In this document: positions 44,870 to 55,746 of the stretch, in pieces
Layout of the letters: each line of letters begins with the position of its first letter
Position numbering within the stretch: the first letter of the stretch is position 1
DNA from: Trichobilharzia szidati
Lineage: Eukaryota; Platyhelminthes; Trematoda; Strigeidida; Schistosomatidae
Assembly (NCBI GenBank): GCA_944472155.2
Contig: OX235271.1
Coordinates: forward strand, 20,343,710 to 20,407,709
Length of the DNA: 64,000 bases
Direction: 5' to 3'
Made by a program: the position numbers and the translations under genes
The notes under the pieces: model-generated
Told to the model about the DNA's origin: nothing
What the model saw: the letters and a program-made list of their open reading frames with translations, nothing else
Databases searched by the model: none

Positions 44870-47179
44870 CTACCAGCAGTTGAGATCATTTAGAAGGGCT
44901 AGGGTGGACATGTTAATATGTTTTTCTAGGCTCCTTTCGAAACTGTCAGGCCTTTCACAGGATCTAATCTCAGAGGGTAGTTGGTTCCAAAGTTTGCAAT
45001 ATTTAATGGTGAAGAAGTTAGCTCTAGTGGTGAGCTTATGGGTGTTAACCTTGAGAAGGCAGTTATGGTTGCGTAGTCCATACGATTTAGGATTAGCCCA
45101 GGTTATAGACGAGTTACTGCTACAGTGCTTTCTTATAACTTTGAATAAGAGAAATAAATTGCACTTCACTCTCCTTAACCATAAGGGTTCTAAGTCCAGT
45201 CGAATACATCTGTCAAGGTATTCTATTTGCTGGTCATAACCTAATATGCGTTTCCTGAGGAATCTTTGGACACTTTCAACTTTTTTTCTGTCTGCTGATT
45301 TAAAGCTACTGTATAAGTGGGCACAGTATTCAAGTTTGGGGCGAATGCATATCTTATATATGGCTAATCTGGCTTCTGGGGTGTAAAAGTTGCGTAGCAC
45401 AAAGCCAGTTAGACGTTTACAATCAGATACCACCTTATTTGCATGTTCAGTAAAGGTAAGATCTGAGTATGTTACCCCGAGATCTGTGACTGTGTTCGTG
45501 TTTGAGACAAGGTCACCGTACATGTATAGACACATGCTAGGTTTCCAACGTCCGAAGTATGTTATCCCAGATTTAGCTGGATTGAACATTAACTGCCACT
45601 TTTCACTCCAATTACATAGACTATTTAGGTCTTCTTGGATTTTACTAACAATATTCATATCGTTATAGTCGAAATCATATACAACTTTGAGGTCGTCTGC
45701 AAAGAGGTATGGCTTGCCATACTTGATCATAGAAACAATATCATTTATGAATACAATGAATAGGGTAGGGCCAAGAACACTACCTTGTATCACGCCGCTG
45801 GTTATCGGTTTGGATGTTGATAAGTGATGGTTAACTTTAACTAACTGTTCTCTTCCTGTATGAAAAGAAGTTATCCACTCAAGTAGCCTTCCACTTATTC
45901 CATAAGATAGGAGTTTCAGTATGAGTCTCTTATGTGGGACCTTGTCAAAAGCTTTCCTAACGTCTAGAAATAATGTTGCTGCCGAACGACCTTTGTCTAC
46001 ACACTCAGTAATGTGGTCGAAATAATCTAATTGGCAAGTAATGCACGATCTTCTATTTAGGAAACCGTATTGGAAGGCGGATATTAAGTCATTCGAGAGC
46101 AAAAACTGAACAATTTGCTTCTTTATAATCTTTTCCATCACACGTGAAACTACGGAAGTAATGTTGATGGGGCGGTAATTATCTATGTCCGCTATAGGCC
46201 CGGTTTTGTGAATGGGTACAACGTAAGATTTCTTCCAGCTATTTGGATATGTTCCACTCCTTATCGAAGTTGAAAATATCTTGAGAAGAAGCAGATTCAT
46301 GTCATTTCCACCCTTTTTTAAGAGGACAGAAGACATTCCATCTGGGCCGGGAGTATTAGTAAGCTTAAGAGTTGTGGTAGCTTTATCGATTTCTTGGGCG
46401 TTAAAGACTACATCGCTTAAACACTTTTCTGTTTTACGAGGGAAATCTATATCCTGGTCGTTTTCTAGAGTGTACAATTTGGCAAAGTGCTTGCTAAACA
46501 CCTCACATATATCCTCATCACTTTCGTGAGTAATGCCACCTAGGTGTATTATTTTTGGATATGTTGATTTGGAGTTAGTTAACCTACTTTTGAAGAGTTT
46601 GGCTATTTCTCCAGTGTTATATGGCGACTGAATTGCCCGCGTCTCTTTATTTCTAAGACTTAGATTTTTTAACTCATGGATTCTAATGAGGATTGTTTTG
46701 ATAGCTATTAACGACGATAAGTCGTCATGTCTGTAGTAACTTAATGAATGCTTCCGCAAACTTCTTCTTAATGATATTGGAATAAAATCACCTTGAGGAA
46801 TTTTGAATTTAATCAGTTTCACAGGCGCTATGACATCATTAACCGACTGTATATTGTCATAGAAGTTTTTAAGGACTTCCTCTAAGGAGTCATTGGTAAA
46901 GTGGGAATCCCAATTAGAGTATCTAATCAAGTCCTGATACAAGTCCCAGTCAACCTGCGTGTATAGTCTTATAGGTGTCGGAATAACTTTGTTTCTGTGT
47001 ATAGTTTCTGGAGAAATATTAAACGAACAAATGTTAGCAGGCGGGGAGCTACATAAGGCCGTGTTGGGACACAGGGGCGGAGTGTTGTTCCTGCTATCCA
47101 CAGACATGCTCTGTGTGACTATGCCAGGGCGACAGAGTGGACAGATGTACCAAAACCACGGGCACGGGTTATTTCTCAT
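44870..47179 (-). CDS. CR1-I fused PHD end / reverse transcriptase
   Basis: 769-residue open frame. Residues 1-20 (NPCPWFWYICPLC) are the end of a PHD zinc finger belonging to ORF1. From about residue 70 comes the linker normally after the endonuclease (QVDWDLYQDLIRYSNWDSHF). RT at ~255-560: NTPGPDGMSSVLLKKGG, VVPIHKTGPIADIDNYRPIN, QYGFLNRRSCITCQLDYFDH, LFLDVRKAFDKVPHKRL, SGVIQGSVLGPTLFIVFIND and catalytic LFADDLKVVYD. The C-terminus YGLRNHNCLLKV...LWNQLPSEIRSC is typical of CR1/Jockey-type RTs. No stop in the RT. The endonuclease is absent, so the copy could not start its own integration in the usual way. Confidence 0.8.
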   Translation of the reverse strand: MRNNPCPWFWYICPLCRPGIVTQSMSVDSRNNTPPLCPNTALCSSPPANICSFNISPETIHRNKVIPTPIRLYTQVDWDLYQDLIRYSNWDSHFTNDSLEEVLKNFYDNIQSVNDVIAPVKLIKFKIPQGDFIPISLRRSLRKHSLSYYRHDDLSSLIAIKTILIRIHELKNLSLRNKETRAIQSPYNTGEIAKLFKSRLTNSKSTYPKIIHLGGITHESDEDICEVFSKHFAKLYTLENDQDIDFPRKTEKCLSDVVFNAQEIDKATTTLKLTNTPGPDGMSSVLLKKGGNDMNLLLLKIFSTSIRSGTYPNSWKKSYVVPIHKTGPIADIDNYRPINITSVVSRVMEKIIKKQIVQFLLSNDLISAFQYGFLNRRSCITCQLDYFDHITECVDKGRSAATLFLDVRKAFDKVPHKRLILKLLSYGISGRLLEWITSFHTGREQLVKVNHHLSTSKPITSGVIQGSVLGPTLFIVFINDIVSMIKYGKPYLFADDLKVVYDFDYNDMNIVSKIQEDLNSLCNWSEKWQLMFNPAKSGITYFGRWKPSMCLYMYGDLVSNTNTVTDLGVTYSDLTFTEHANKVVSDCKRLTGFVLRNFYTPEARLAIYKICIRPKLEYCAHLYSSFKSADRKKVESVQRFLRKRILGYDQQIEYLDRCIRLDLEPLWLRRVKCNLFLLFKVIRKHCSSNSSITWANPKSYGLRNHNCLLKVNTHKLTTRANFFTIKYCKLWNQLPSEIRSCERPDSFERSLEKHINMSTLALLNDLNCW

Positions 47180-47617
47180 AAACTCTTAGTATGCTTTCGG
47201 TACCTCTTTGTCGCAGCGGCAGTGCACCCACCGTTTGCAAAAATTGCATTCGAACGCTGAGTCAGCTTTAGAAACAATGATATTGCACGCCTGGCATTCG
47301 TCTCCCTTACTTGGTGACGCCTTCGAGGTCTTATGACCTCTTGAGCGTTTCCTTTTAGGTTCGTTTTATTTCACACATTGGCTTTCAGTTGATGCAGGTG
47401 TAGTATCCTGTCCCCCTAGTATTGCCCGTGCCGTTTCAGTACCAGACCGTGGCAATGCAGGCATAGTATCAGGACAGCCGAGTCCTACACGAGTCTTTAG
47501 GATGGGTATGCGACTTGGGGTTGATGTCCCTGGGTTTTTGCCCTCTCTGGCTGAAGCCATTGTGACTACAGAGTAAGGTGTTTTGGTGCCATTCCTAAGG
47601 TTACCTTCTACAGCCAT
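46990..47617 (-). pseudogene. CR1-I ORF1 with PHD zinc finger, two in-frame stops
   Basis: Frame from ATG 47617 (MAVEGNLRNGTKTP) reads through stops at 47366-47368 (TAA after SQCVK) and at about 47190 (TAA after VPKAY). It contains ECQACNIIVSKADSAFECNF, CKRWVHCRCDKEVPKAY and NPCPWFWYICPLC, a Cys4-His-Cys3 PHD finger. PHD fingers are known in ORF1 of CR1-like elements. It is in the same frame as the downstream RT (44870-47179), so without the stops it would be one fusion protein. Confidence 0.75.
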
Positions 47618-47976
47618 ATTAACTATCGCTAAAACTTATGCTGTATAAGAATAAGAGTGCAACAGTATCTACACACAAGAACAAGAATAAGACTGAAAAA
47701 GTACAAGACAAGGAAAAGAAAAGGTTTTCGACTTTACCTAGTACTTTCTGGATGATCGGCTTAACAGCAATCACGTGGTAGACCAACAAGTCTTGTTTAT
47801 CTGAACGAGTGAGGAGGATGCTGCTACAAAAACAGCGCCTGAAGCTTTGGCAGTGGTTCGAGACAGCTGGACTTACCACACAGAGATTCGATATGTAAGT
47901 AACGGTTGAATTTAATTCACCGGCTAGGAAGATCAGGTTTCCCAAGCGGATAATTCACAAAATAGGTATTTTCCGG

Positions 47977-49318
47977 TTAGAGAGGAAAAAGCACGTCGTA
48001 TTCAAGGAGCGCGCGCAGGTGATCACTACTATCCGATGTTGATGGTACAAGCGGTCGATCATTCAATATGCGTTCTACTTCTGCCTTATCACATAGTATA
48101 TGTAACTGTTGGGTGCAGTTTTCAGAGTCGAAATTGGGTCCAATACATCTAGGGATTCTCAAAGCCGCTATTCTCTCCACGGTGCCTATCCAATTCTGCC
48201 AGACTTCCTCGTTTCGTGAGGACAGCGACTGAACCCATCCCATATTTTGTTTGCAGAGTGACTGTAACATCAGCTTTGCCGGAAGTAACAGTGGCGACAG
48301 TATCACAAGTGGATCAAAGATAGAAGATACTACTGATAGAATACCACGTCTTGTAACAGGTTTTCGCGCGATTTTGAAGGGGAAAACAAAGTAATCTATC
48401 TCCGAGTTCCATTCTAAACTTAACGTACGTTCTACCTTTACTGTATCTCCATTGATGAGTTGAGATGTCGGGGTAGGCTCCTTTAGCGTTACCGGTTTTA
48501 ATCCTTCTGCCCGGTTAGCAATCCATTTATGCAGTCGGAAACCTCACGACTTAGCAGATCACTTACGTCAGTGATAAACCTATTGGTGGTCTCAACATAC
48601 TCAAAGCATGCCAAGCAGTCGTTGACATAAAAGTTGTGCCGTACTATATATCTTACTGTTTCCGGATATAAGCAACCAAAGTCCTCTACTGCCTTTCTCA
48701 ACGCGAAGTTCGCACAGAAGGGTGATGAAGTTGCCCCGAACGGGTGCGCTGTCATCTGAAACTCCTGCGGCTCTTCGTCTCGAAAACCACTTTTCCACCA
48801 CAGAAATCATAATGCTCCTCGATCGTCTACTGGCGCCTTCACTTGCATGAACATATCAGCTATGTCCGCGACTACAGCAATAGGCTTTTCTCGAAAGCGC
48901 AACAGAACACCAACAAGCCCGGCAATCGTATCAGGTCCTTGATATGGCTCATCGTTCAAAGAATAGCCTCTAAAGTTTGCAGCGCAATCTAGAACTATTC
49001 TCAGTTTATCTGGCTTTTTCGGTTTCTTTACGGGATGATGTGGAAGATACCAACTCGGGCGATAGTTAGCTGCAAGCTGCTCTGGGAGTATCGGAAGGGC
49101 ATAACCATTTTTCAACATCGTATTTATCCCATCCACATATCGTGCTAAAATGTTCTTGTCATGCGATAACCTCCGTTTCAGACTGAGTAACCGATTTATG
49201 GCGACTACATAATTATTGTTCGTTACCTTTGCTGGATCTTTCCATGGCAAGGGAATGATGTAATGCCCCTTTTCTAAGACGGTGCTTTGAGTAACCAACT
49301 CGACTGCCTCACGATCTT
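47977..49318 (-). pseudogene. BEL/Pao LTR retrotransposon pol fragment
   Basis: Minus strand gives BEL/Pao RT: HYIIPLPWKDPAKVTNNNYV, KPKKPDKLRIVLDCAANFRG, VVADIADMFMQVKAPVDDRG, stop (TGA), then FLWWKSGF and MTAHPFGATSSPFCANFALR. YVND replaces the catalytic YVDD. The RT-connection region RGILSVVSSIFDPLVILSPL and LLPAKLMLQSL follows. RNase H starts (TQQLHILCD) but jumps within a few residues to the end of integrase (AEVERILNDRPLVPSTSDSSD), so most of RNase H and integrase is deleted. No LTRs were recognised. Confidence 0.85.
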
Positions 49319-49468
49319 AGATAGAAAGGGAGTGTTATACGCGGTACGTCCAACGTTTGCGTTACATTTTTGCGTGATTCGTTACATAAAATTTATCTTG
49401 TTGTAATCCTTGCACAAGTCCTCTACTACTTCCATACCTATAACTATTAACTCTCATATCAAATAGTT

Positions 49469-51052
49469 ATGGTTAACCAAAGTAAAAAGCAGCGAACTCA
49501 ATCCCCTGTAAAACTGATGACTAATTTTAAGTCGTTGATTGCTACATCAAGCAACATACTTCCTACAAATGGTTATAGTGAGCCACAAAACTCACTTGTA
49601 TGTCGTAAGCGTCGATCTGAAACTGAGGATAAAACTGCACTGACAGCTAGTATTAGCACTACTCCCAAAAATTCAGTACCCTCTGCTCATACAGAAACCC
49701 TCCCTACACCTTATGTGCTTATCGAAAAGCTCCAGCCTTCAAGCTCTGTTTCAGTACTATCTTCAGAAATAGAACTTCTAAAGTTGTCTATAGGAGAACT
49801 TAAGGCCGAGTTAAGGGACTTAAAAAACAATAAGTCAGTAGATCCTGGAATTTCCGATACCAATACCAAAATCTCCAATTTATCAGGTCAGATCAGTGAT
49901 ATCAGACTGCAGGTCTGTGAACTGACACCTTTAACTATTCTCATGAAAACTGTAGACCTTAAGAAACTTGACAGTGAATCGATATCTAAGGTGGATAACC
50001 TAATTAACTTTGTTACTACAGAAGTAACAAAACGACTAGATGCTAAATTAAATGCTATTGTCTACAACGTTCCGGATAATGAGGCACTAAAAAAGGTACA
50101 GCGCATCCTACTTAGTGAGGCGAAAATGCCCAACTCCAAGACTAAGTGCTACAGGCTGAAGAAGAGTCAACATGAAAAGTGTTGTCCTATTCGTTTTCAG
50201 TTCGAAACACCTGCTGAGGCCAGAAAATTTATCCACTCCCAACACACCCCACTGCAAGCCAGAAATTATAAACTAGTAAAGGTTGCGGTGGACAAGACCG
50301 TCATAGAAAGGCGCGTATATAATTATCACACTGAGTCTAATTGTGGAATAAACAATAGGACATTGCAAGCAGCAATTATACCCAACCCTTTGAGAGATAC
50401 CGTAGAATCCACCGCACCACCCCTCTCTAACCACACAGAATTATCTTCTCAGAGAGCGACACCAACCGAAAGGCCGCTAAATTGTAATCAAATAGCCAAT
50501 AAAACTATACCACCTACCACCGTAGATTTAGACATGTCACTAAATAATCCAAGAAAAAAAGTCGAAATCCCCCGAAAGTTGACCCTTTCCTCTCCTAGCC
50601 ATAAGTCCATTGGTAAAAAACAGAAGAATATGACCCCAAATCATGCCAACAACAACAATGGCAGTATAAGTAAGCCCACATTCCCCACGGTCAATAGCAT
50701 TGGCACCCACAACGTGCGAAATAGCACCACGGCCCACACTGACAACCAACGCCCAAACAATGCCACCCTCACGAGTACAAGTGACAATAGTCAGAACTCG
50801 ACCACCAACAACTCAGGGCATTCACAGTATGGCACGCTAATAAATTTTGATCGGATATACGGTACAAGTCTGCTGGGAACTAACCCACAAAGCAGTACAT
50901 TCGAAACCCTTACAAGGACACCACTAGTACCTAACAATAGGTGGAATAATAGACCATGGTCTTCACAAGGTCCCAATCATTTTTTATCCCCTGCGTCCCT
51001 GTCAGCGTTGAAAAAACAGCTGGTAGGGATGCTAACACTCCTAAACCACTAG
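49469..51052 (+). CDS. CR1-I ORF1 protein (coiled coil, RRM-like)
   Basis: 527 residues. Basic N-terminus (MVNQSKKQRTQSP). A coiled coil lies at about 105-130 (SSEIELLKLSIGELKAELRD). A folded region at ~190-290 (AKLNAIVYNVPDNEALKKVQ, then IRFQFETPAEARKFIHSQ) fits an RRM-like fold. The C-terminal ~220 residues are Asn/Ser/Thr-rich and disordered. A coiled coil plus RNA-binding domain is the usual plan of non-LTR ORF1 proteins, which coat element RNA. No PHD finger is seen, unlike the minus-strand CR1-I copy. It overlaps ORF2 by 97 bp in another frame. Confidence 0.75.
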   Translation: MVNQSKKQRTQSPVKLMTNFKSLIATSSNILPTNGYSEPQNSLVCRKRRSETEDKTALTASISTTPKNSVPSAHTETLPTPYVLIEKLQPSSSVSVLSSEIELLKLSIGELKAELRDLKNNKSVDPGISDTNTKISNLSGQISDIRLQVCELTPLTILMKTVDLKKLDSESISKVDNLINFVTTEVTKRLDAKLNAIVYNVPDNEALKKVQRILLSEAKMPNSKTKCYRLKKSQHEKCCPIRFQFETPAEARKFIHSQHTPLQARNYKLVKVAVDKTVIERRVYNYHTESNCGINNRTLQAAIIPNPLRDTVESTAPPLSNHTELSSQRATPTERPLNCNQIANKTIPPTTVDLDMSLNNPRKKVEIPRKLTLSSPSHKSIGKKQKNMTPNHANNNNGSISKPTFPTVNSIGTHNVRNSTTAHTDNQRPNNATLTSTSDNSQNSTTNNSGHSQYGTLINFDRIYGTSLLGTNPQSSTFETLTRTPLVPNNRWNNRPWSSQGPNHFLSPASLSALKKQLVGMLTLLNH

Positions 51053-54009
51053 TGCTGGCTCCCCCTTTGCATGAATGTAGGAACAGTCTAGCTCACCCGC
51101 ATCCACTAAGCACACTTGGTACATGCACAAGTTTAGGTCAAATTAAGATCCCTACCCCCGTTTCTAGCTTTACTAAAAATAAAAATGCCTTAGCCTATAG
51201 CACATCCAGTACTCCAACGCTCAATTCTTCACCGAAAACAGCACACACCAACTCGATAGACATAGGTGAACATGATGCTGAAACTCCTCTCAACATAGGG
51301 TCGTCATGTCAAACAGTACTACTGGGTGCTGAACCACATTCGGGGCTGATTGACGAACTTAAGTACTTCAAATGCTATTTCAAATCTCATCTTTACCTAA
51401 TCCTCATAAATGCTAGATCCGTTCTAAATAAACTACCGATGCTCAGAGCACTCACAGTAATATACAAACCCCCTATAATTGTCATCACTGAATCCTGGTG
51501 TAACTCGAACATACTGGATGAAGAGATAAGCTTAGATAACTATACACACTTTCGGTGTGACAGGGAAGGTGGTAAGGGAGGGGGTTGTCTTATGTACTTT
51601 CTGAATGCACTTACTGTATCACAGCTAGAAAATAGTACACCTAACATGCCTGAGACTTTATGGGTTAACTTACACTTAAATAACGCAATAGTATTAATTG
51701 GATGCACCTACAGAGCACCTGGCACCTTTAGTAATTACGAGACCCAACTTATTAATACTCTAGAACAATTATCCACCCTCCACTACGATCATAAGATCCT
51801 ATGTGGAGACTTTAACTTACCAGAAATCAACTGGGAAATACCCACAGGTCCAACTAAACTTGATAAGTTCTTAGGCACACTGGATATACTTGGCTGGAAG
51901 CAGACCGTCACAACCCCAACAAGCGGTAATAACGTACTAGACTTAATCTTCTGCCACAATATAAGTCCCCTTTCTACCCTAGTAGGTTCTGAGTTTTCAG
52001 GGAGTGACCACAAAACAGTGCTGTGTGCACTGCCACTTCCGTCAAGTAGCAATGCAACCCATACCCCTACTTCACAACAAATAACTTACAGGAACTACAG
52101 TAGGGCAGACTGGACTCTAGTAAAATCAATGCTAAGATCCTCAGAATGGAGTGAGTACTTCTATACTGATAGCCTCTCGAAAGCTCTAGACATCTTTTAC
52201 TATAACTCCAACACATGCTTAGATGCTGTCATCCCATTTCAAACACTAAAGTTTTCCCCACATAGAAAGACATTCATAAAGCCAAAGGATCGTAGGAAAC
52301 TGAAAAGACTGTCAACAAGTTACTTCAGGCGACACGACTTTAGTACACTAGGGTCAATACTTAGTACTCTTAGCTCCATCTCGCAAGCTCATAACTTGCG
52401 TATGAGAAATGAAGAATGCACGGCACTAGCCAGCACCACCAGAGTAGGTGCTCTCACAGAAATACTAAAGAAACGAATGAATCGCCAAAGCCATAAAATC
52501 TCTCTCCTTATAAACAAGGGCAAACTATACAGCAACCATGCAGACATGTGTGAACTGTTTAATGAGACGTTTGCAGCTAACTACCTTAAGCCTACAAGTC
52601 CACTTCTCGGTTTACAATCTAAAATAGAACTCCCTTCATCTTCAACGCTGAAACAAATCACTACAGTTCATTTCACTTACTCTAATATTAACCAAGCCGT
52701 TAATACTCTTAAAAACTCTAGTAGTGCCGGTTTTGACGGTATACCATCGTATCTTTATAAACACGGTGGTTCTGACATTTCCGTTTTATTACTTAAGATT
52801 TTTACAATGTCCGCAGAAGGCGAAACCTATCCAGATAAATGGAAAACCACATTTATAATAGCCATCTACTTCGACATATCCCAAGCCTTTGACCGCGTTG
52901 ACCATTTGCTTCTAATAAATAAGCTGAACTCCTTAGGAATACGTAACCCATTATTAGGATGGATTGAATCATTCCTTAACAATAGGTCCCAAGTAGTTAG
53001 ACTGGGGTCTGTAAATTCTAAGCCCAGTCCAGTCACTTCTGGAGTAGTTCAAGGTAGCGTCTTAGGCCCCCTTCTATTCACTCTATATGTCAACGATATG
53101 TGCAGCCGTTTCTCACTTGGTAATCCATTCATCTTTGCAGATGACCTTAAAGTAGCTTACACATTCCACTGTGATGACTTAGGGTACTTTCAGAAAGCTG
53201 TTCAGGAAGAACTAGATCGAGTAACTGCATGGTCCTCCACATGGAACCTAAAATTCAACCTTAAAAAATGTGGTTGGATATGCTTCGGTGCACCCTCAAT
53301 AAATATTAAACTGGTACTTGAATCTATCGACTTGCCTAAACTCCAAAGTGTTGTTGACCTAGGACTCAGGTACTCTAGTGACTTGACATTTTCCGAGCAA
53401 GTGGCGACACAGACGCGTAAATCGAGGATGCTTCTAGGATGCATACTCAGGAATTTCCACAACTACGAAGCGAAGCTATTATTATATAAAACTTGTGTCA
53501 GACCACTACTTGAATATTGTCCATTTATTCTCAGCAGCACTCGCGTAAGTGACAAACTTAAAATAGAAAGTGTCCAACGATACTTCACGTCTAAACTACT
53601 AGGATTTGACTGCGAAAAGGACTACACATCAAGGTGTATAACTCTAGGTATCGACCAACTCTGGATGAGACGACTGAGCATTAACCTAACATTCTTCTTT
53701 AAAATATTGCATAAAATATCATTCTCAGACAGCAAAGAGATACAGTTCTCACCGGAAGGCTCTTACAACCTTCGTAACCAAACGTGCAAAGTATCTAGGA
53801 AAAACTGTAAAACAGCACTCCGTGCAAACTTCTTCATAGTCATGTACTCTAAGATCTGGAACAGTTTACCCCTAGAAATAAGGACCTGTCACTCTATCAT
53901 AACCTTCAAACGCTTGCTATATAAACTGCTTCATCCCAATGACTATGCCAATCACACCGCACCACTTATTTCCAAAACGCATGAGCTATTAGCACACTAT
54001 AACGCCTAG
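50956..54009 (+). CDS. CR1-I ORF2: AP endonuclease and RT with in-frame internal deletion
   Basis: 1017 residues without a stop. Endonuclease at ~145-365: LILINARSVLNKLPMLRAL, VITESWCNSNILDEE, ILCGDFNLPEINWE, NVLDLIFCHN and FSGSDHKTVLCAL, all catalytic positions present. The RT begins LKNSSSAGFDGIPSYLYKHG and WKTTFIIAI, then jumps at about 52866 to YFDISQAFDRVDHLLLINKL. Compared with the minus-strand copy about 80 residues are missing: the block with the NYRP motif and the QYGF..RRSC motif. It continues SGVVQGSVLGPLLFTLYVND, FIFADDLKVAYTF and the C-terminus SYNLRNQTCKVS...IWNSLPLEIRTC. The start at 50956 is the first in-frame ATG; the true start could be later. Confidence 0.85.
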   Translation: MVFTRSQSFFIPCVPVSVEKTAGRDANTPKPLVLAPPLHECRNSLAHPHPLSTLGTCTSLGQIKIPTPVSSFTKNKNALAYSTSSTPTLNSSPKTAHTNSIDIGEHDAETPLNIGSSCQTVLLGAEPHSGLIDELKYFKCYFKSHLYLILINARSVLNKLPMLRALTVIYKPPIIVITESWCNSNILDEEISLDNYTHFRCDREGGKGGGCLMYFLNALTVSQLENSTPNMPETLWVNLHLNNAIVLIGCTYRAPGTFSNYETQLINTLEQLSTLHYDHKILCGDFNLPEINWEIPTGPTKLDKFLGTLDILGWKQTVTTPTSGNNVLDLIFCHNISPLSTLVGSEFSGSDHKTVLCALPLPSSSNATHTPTSQQITYRNYSRADWTLVKSMLRSSEWSEYFYTDSLSKALDIFYYNSNTCLDAVIPFQTLKFSPHRKTFIKPKDRRKLKRLSTSYFRRHDFSTLGSILSTLSSISQAHNLRMRNEECTALASTTRVGALTEILKKRMNRQSHKISLLINKGKLYSNHADMCELFNETFAANYLKPTSPLLGLQSKIELPSSSTLKQITTVHFTYSNINQAVNTLKNSSSAGFDGIPSYLYKHGGSDISVLLLKIFTMSAEGETYPDKWKTTFIIAIYFDISQAFDRVDHLLLINKLNSLGIRNPLLGWIESFLNNRSQVVRLGSVNSKPSPVTSGVVQGSVLGPLLFTLYVNDMCSRFSLGNPFIFADDLKVAYTFHCDDLGYFQKAVQEELDRVTAWSSTWNLKFNLKKCGWICFGAPSINIKLVLESIDLPKLQSVVDLGLRYSSDLTFSEQVATQTRKSRMLLGCILRNFHNYEAKLLLYKTCVRPLLEYCPFILSSTRVSDKLKIESVQRYFTSKLLGFDCEKDYTSRCITLGIDQLWMRRLSINLTFFFKILHKISFSDSKEIQFSPEGSYNLRNQTCKVSRKNCKTALRANFFIVMYSKIWNSLPLEIRTCHSIITFKRLLYKLLHPNDYANHTAPLISKTHELLAHYNA

Positions 54010-55746
54010 ACTCATTACTAAATATTACGACACTAAATAAACTCTAAGACTTCGCAAAATTACATAAAAAAACAACAAGATTATGGGTAGTGTTTACTAT
54101 ACAATGATATACATTTATAAACATTTATATGTACATAAAATAATAAAGTTCTTTTCATATTTACATACTTTATCTCTCTGCTGAGCGTAAACTTCTATAT
54201 ACCTCCTGGTTGAGGTCGAACAACCCAACATCCAAACTGAAATGACCATTTATGTAAATTCAAACTCAAATTCCATGAACGATCCGATGCAACCACTTGA
54301 AAACGCTGGCTAACATTCTGTACAAGGAGTATTCTTGATCTGAAATAAAGAAACAACTGGTTTTCAAGCAGCTTTCAATGAATTACTCAACTTACATGTA
54401 CAGTCTGCCATGCTGACGCAAATGGCGCAAATGGATAGTTCTAGAATTGACCCCATTTGATGCAGTAAAACAATCTAACATTACCTTATCTAACTTTCGT
54501 ATCAAAGATCAAATTTCTTTCCTATTGTAAAACTACGATAAGACTGCTGACAAAAATGGAATAAATACATTATTGAATCAAAATAATACATCAATAAACT
54601 TTATCTCACGGATGCTGTTCATAACAAAGTTTTATAGGAGAATTGACTTCAAGCTTTATTTTTCCCAGATATTTGTATCACACTCATCTGAAGTCTGGGT
54701 TTTTTGTTAATGCGAAGACAATATTTCTATATCTCTTTATGTGTTACACAGACAGACTATTTTGCAGACTGTTCTGACTGACTCTAATGTTAGATTGAAC
54801 AAACAAACTGTAATTTATATAATAACTTATCCATGCCTGTACAATTGGTATGTTCCTGCATAAACAGGAATAAATATATATATATAATAATGACCACCTA
54901 GACAGATCACGCTTCTACCTTTAAACATATACGATTCGGTCAGCCTATTGCTGAGATGCGACCACGTGGGCTCTGCACAGATTTATAAGGCATCCTATAA
55001 ATTAACATGCTTTCCTTTGTCGTATCTTCGAATATCACTTAACAATGTCTCATTTCATACATTTTCTAATAACGTCTTCACTTGCTCATTATATTCCACT
55101 AAACCTAACATTCTATGGCTCTTTATGAATTTGATTCGACTTATTTTATTCCTATTCTCTATAGGGTACGGTTGTGCACCAAATACACAAAAAGGTATGA
55201 AATAAAAACAACCGGCTTGTGGATAATTGTATTAAACCAAAAGTGGACATCGTGATAGTAAGACCTATAGGGTAGCATTATACATTACATTACTTTGTCA
55301 GCCTAGGGATTATAGTCTCCCATTGTATTTCCTTTATGAATGCATATATTAATGATACATTGCACTTACCTATTTCATTACACTTTAATGATTCACCTTA
55401 GCACCTTTACTTTTCTAAAACAGCTTACTATCCCTTGTAGACGTTGTAGTTACCTCAATATTGGTTGGTTATCGTATGCCTACAACTATGGGTTGAAAAC
55501 GAAACGAAGTCGATTTTCCTGTGCAACCTGGAGGACTGCTGTTTAATTTAATAATGACACGACATGGGTCGACAATGAGTGTATTTATATATATATATAT
55601 ATATATTAAATATTTAGCTGTTCAAACATTAACTCGTAGACAATCTACTATTCAACATTATATCATACTTGGTCATGCCTGTAAAATAGCATGCATTTTC
55701 ATGTAAATTTACGTTTGAATGAAAATATAAATTCTTATTATTATTA
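54010..55746 (+). other. CR1-I 3' region with conserved 860-bp end module
   Basis: The first ~880 bp has no counterpart seen in the other CR1-I copy. From about 54893 (ACGCTTCTACCTTTAAAC) to the tail it aligns with the reverse complement of 43142-44010. Contains an internal TA run near 55585-55610. Confidence 0.75.

Larger units (their letters stand above)
43142..47617 (-). mobile_element. CR1-I non-LTR retrotransposon, internally deleted (minus)
   Basis: PHD-type ORF1 start at 47617, RT frame to 44870, then 1.73 kb of 3' sequence ending in an (ATT)n tail at 43142-43156. The last ~860 bp matches the 3' end of the plus-strand CR1-I copy (54893-55746) at about three quarters of positions. The endonuclease domain is missing between the PHD part and the RT. 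Confidence 0.8.
49322..55746 (+). mobile_element. CR1-I non-LTR retrotransposon, long copy with RT deletion (plus)
   Basis: Probable 5' UTR (49322-49468), ORF1 (49469-51052), overlapping ORF2 (50956-54009), 1.74-kb 3' region and a (TTA)n tail at 55733-55746. The exact 5' end is uncertain. Both ORFs are open, which suggests recent activity, but ORF2 lacks a central RT block. Confidence 0.85.

Noticed and set aside
47619..47945. 108-codon hydrophobic frame on the minus strand as a membrane protein
   Set aside because: Lies between two retroelement relics in AT-rich sequence, with no start context or homology; likely chance.
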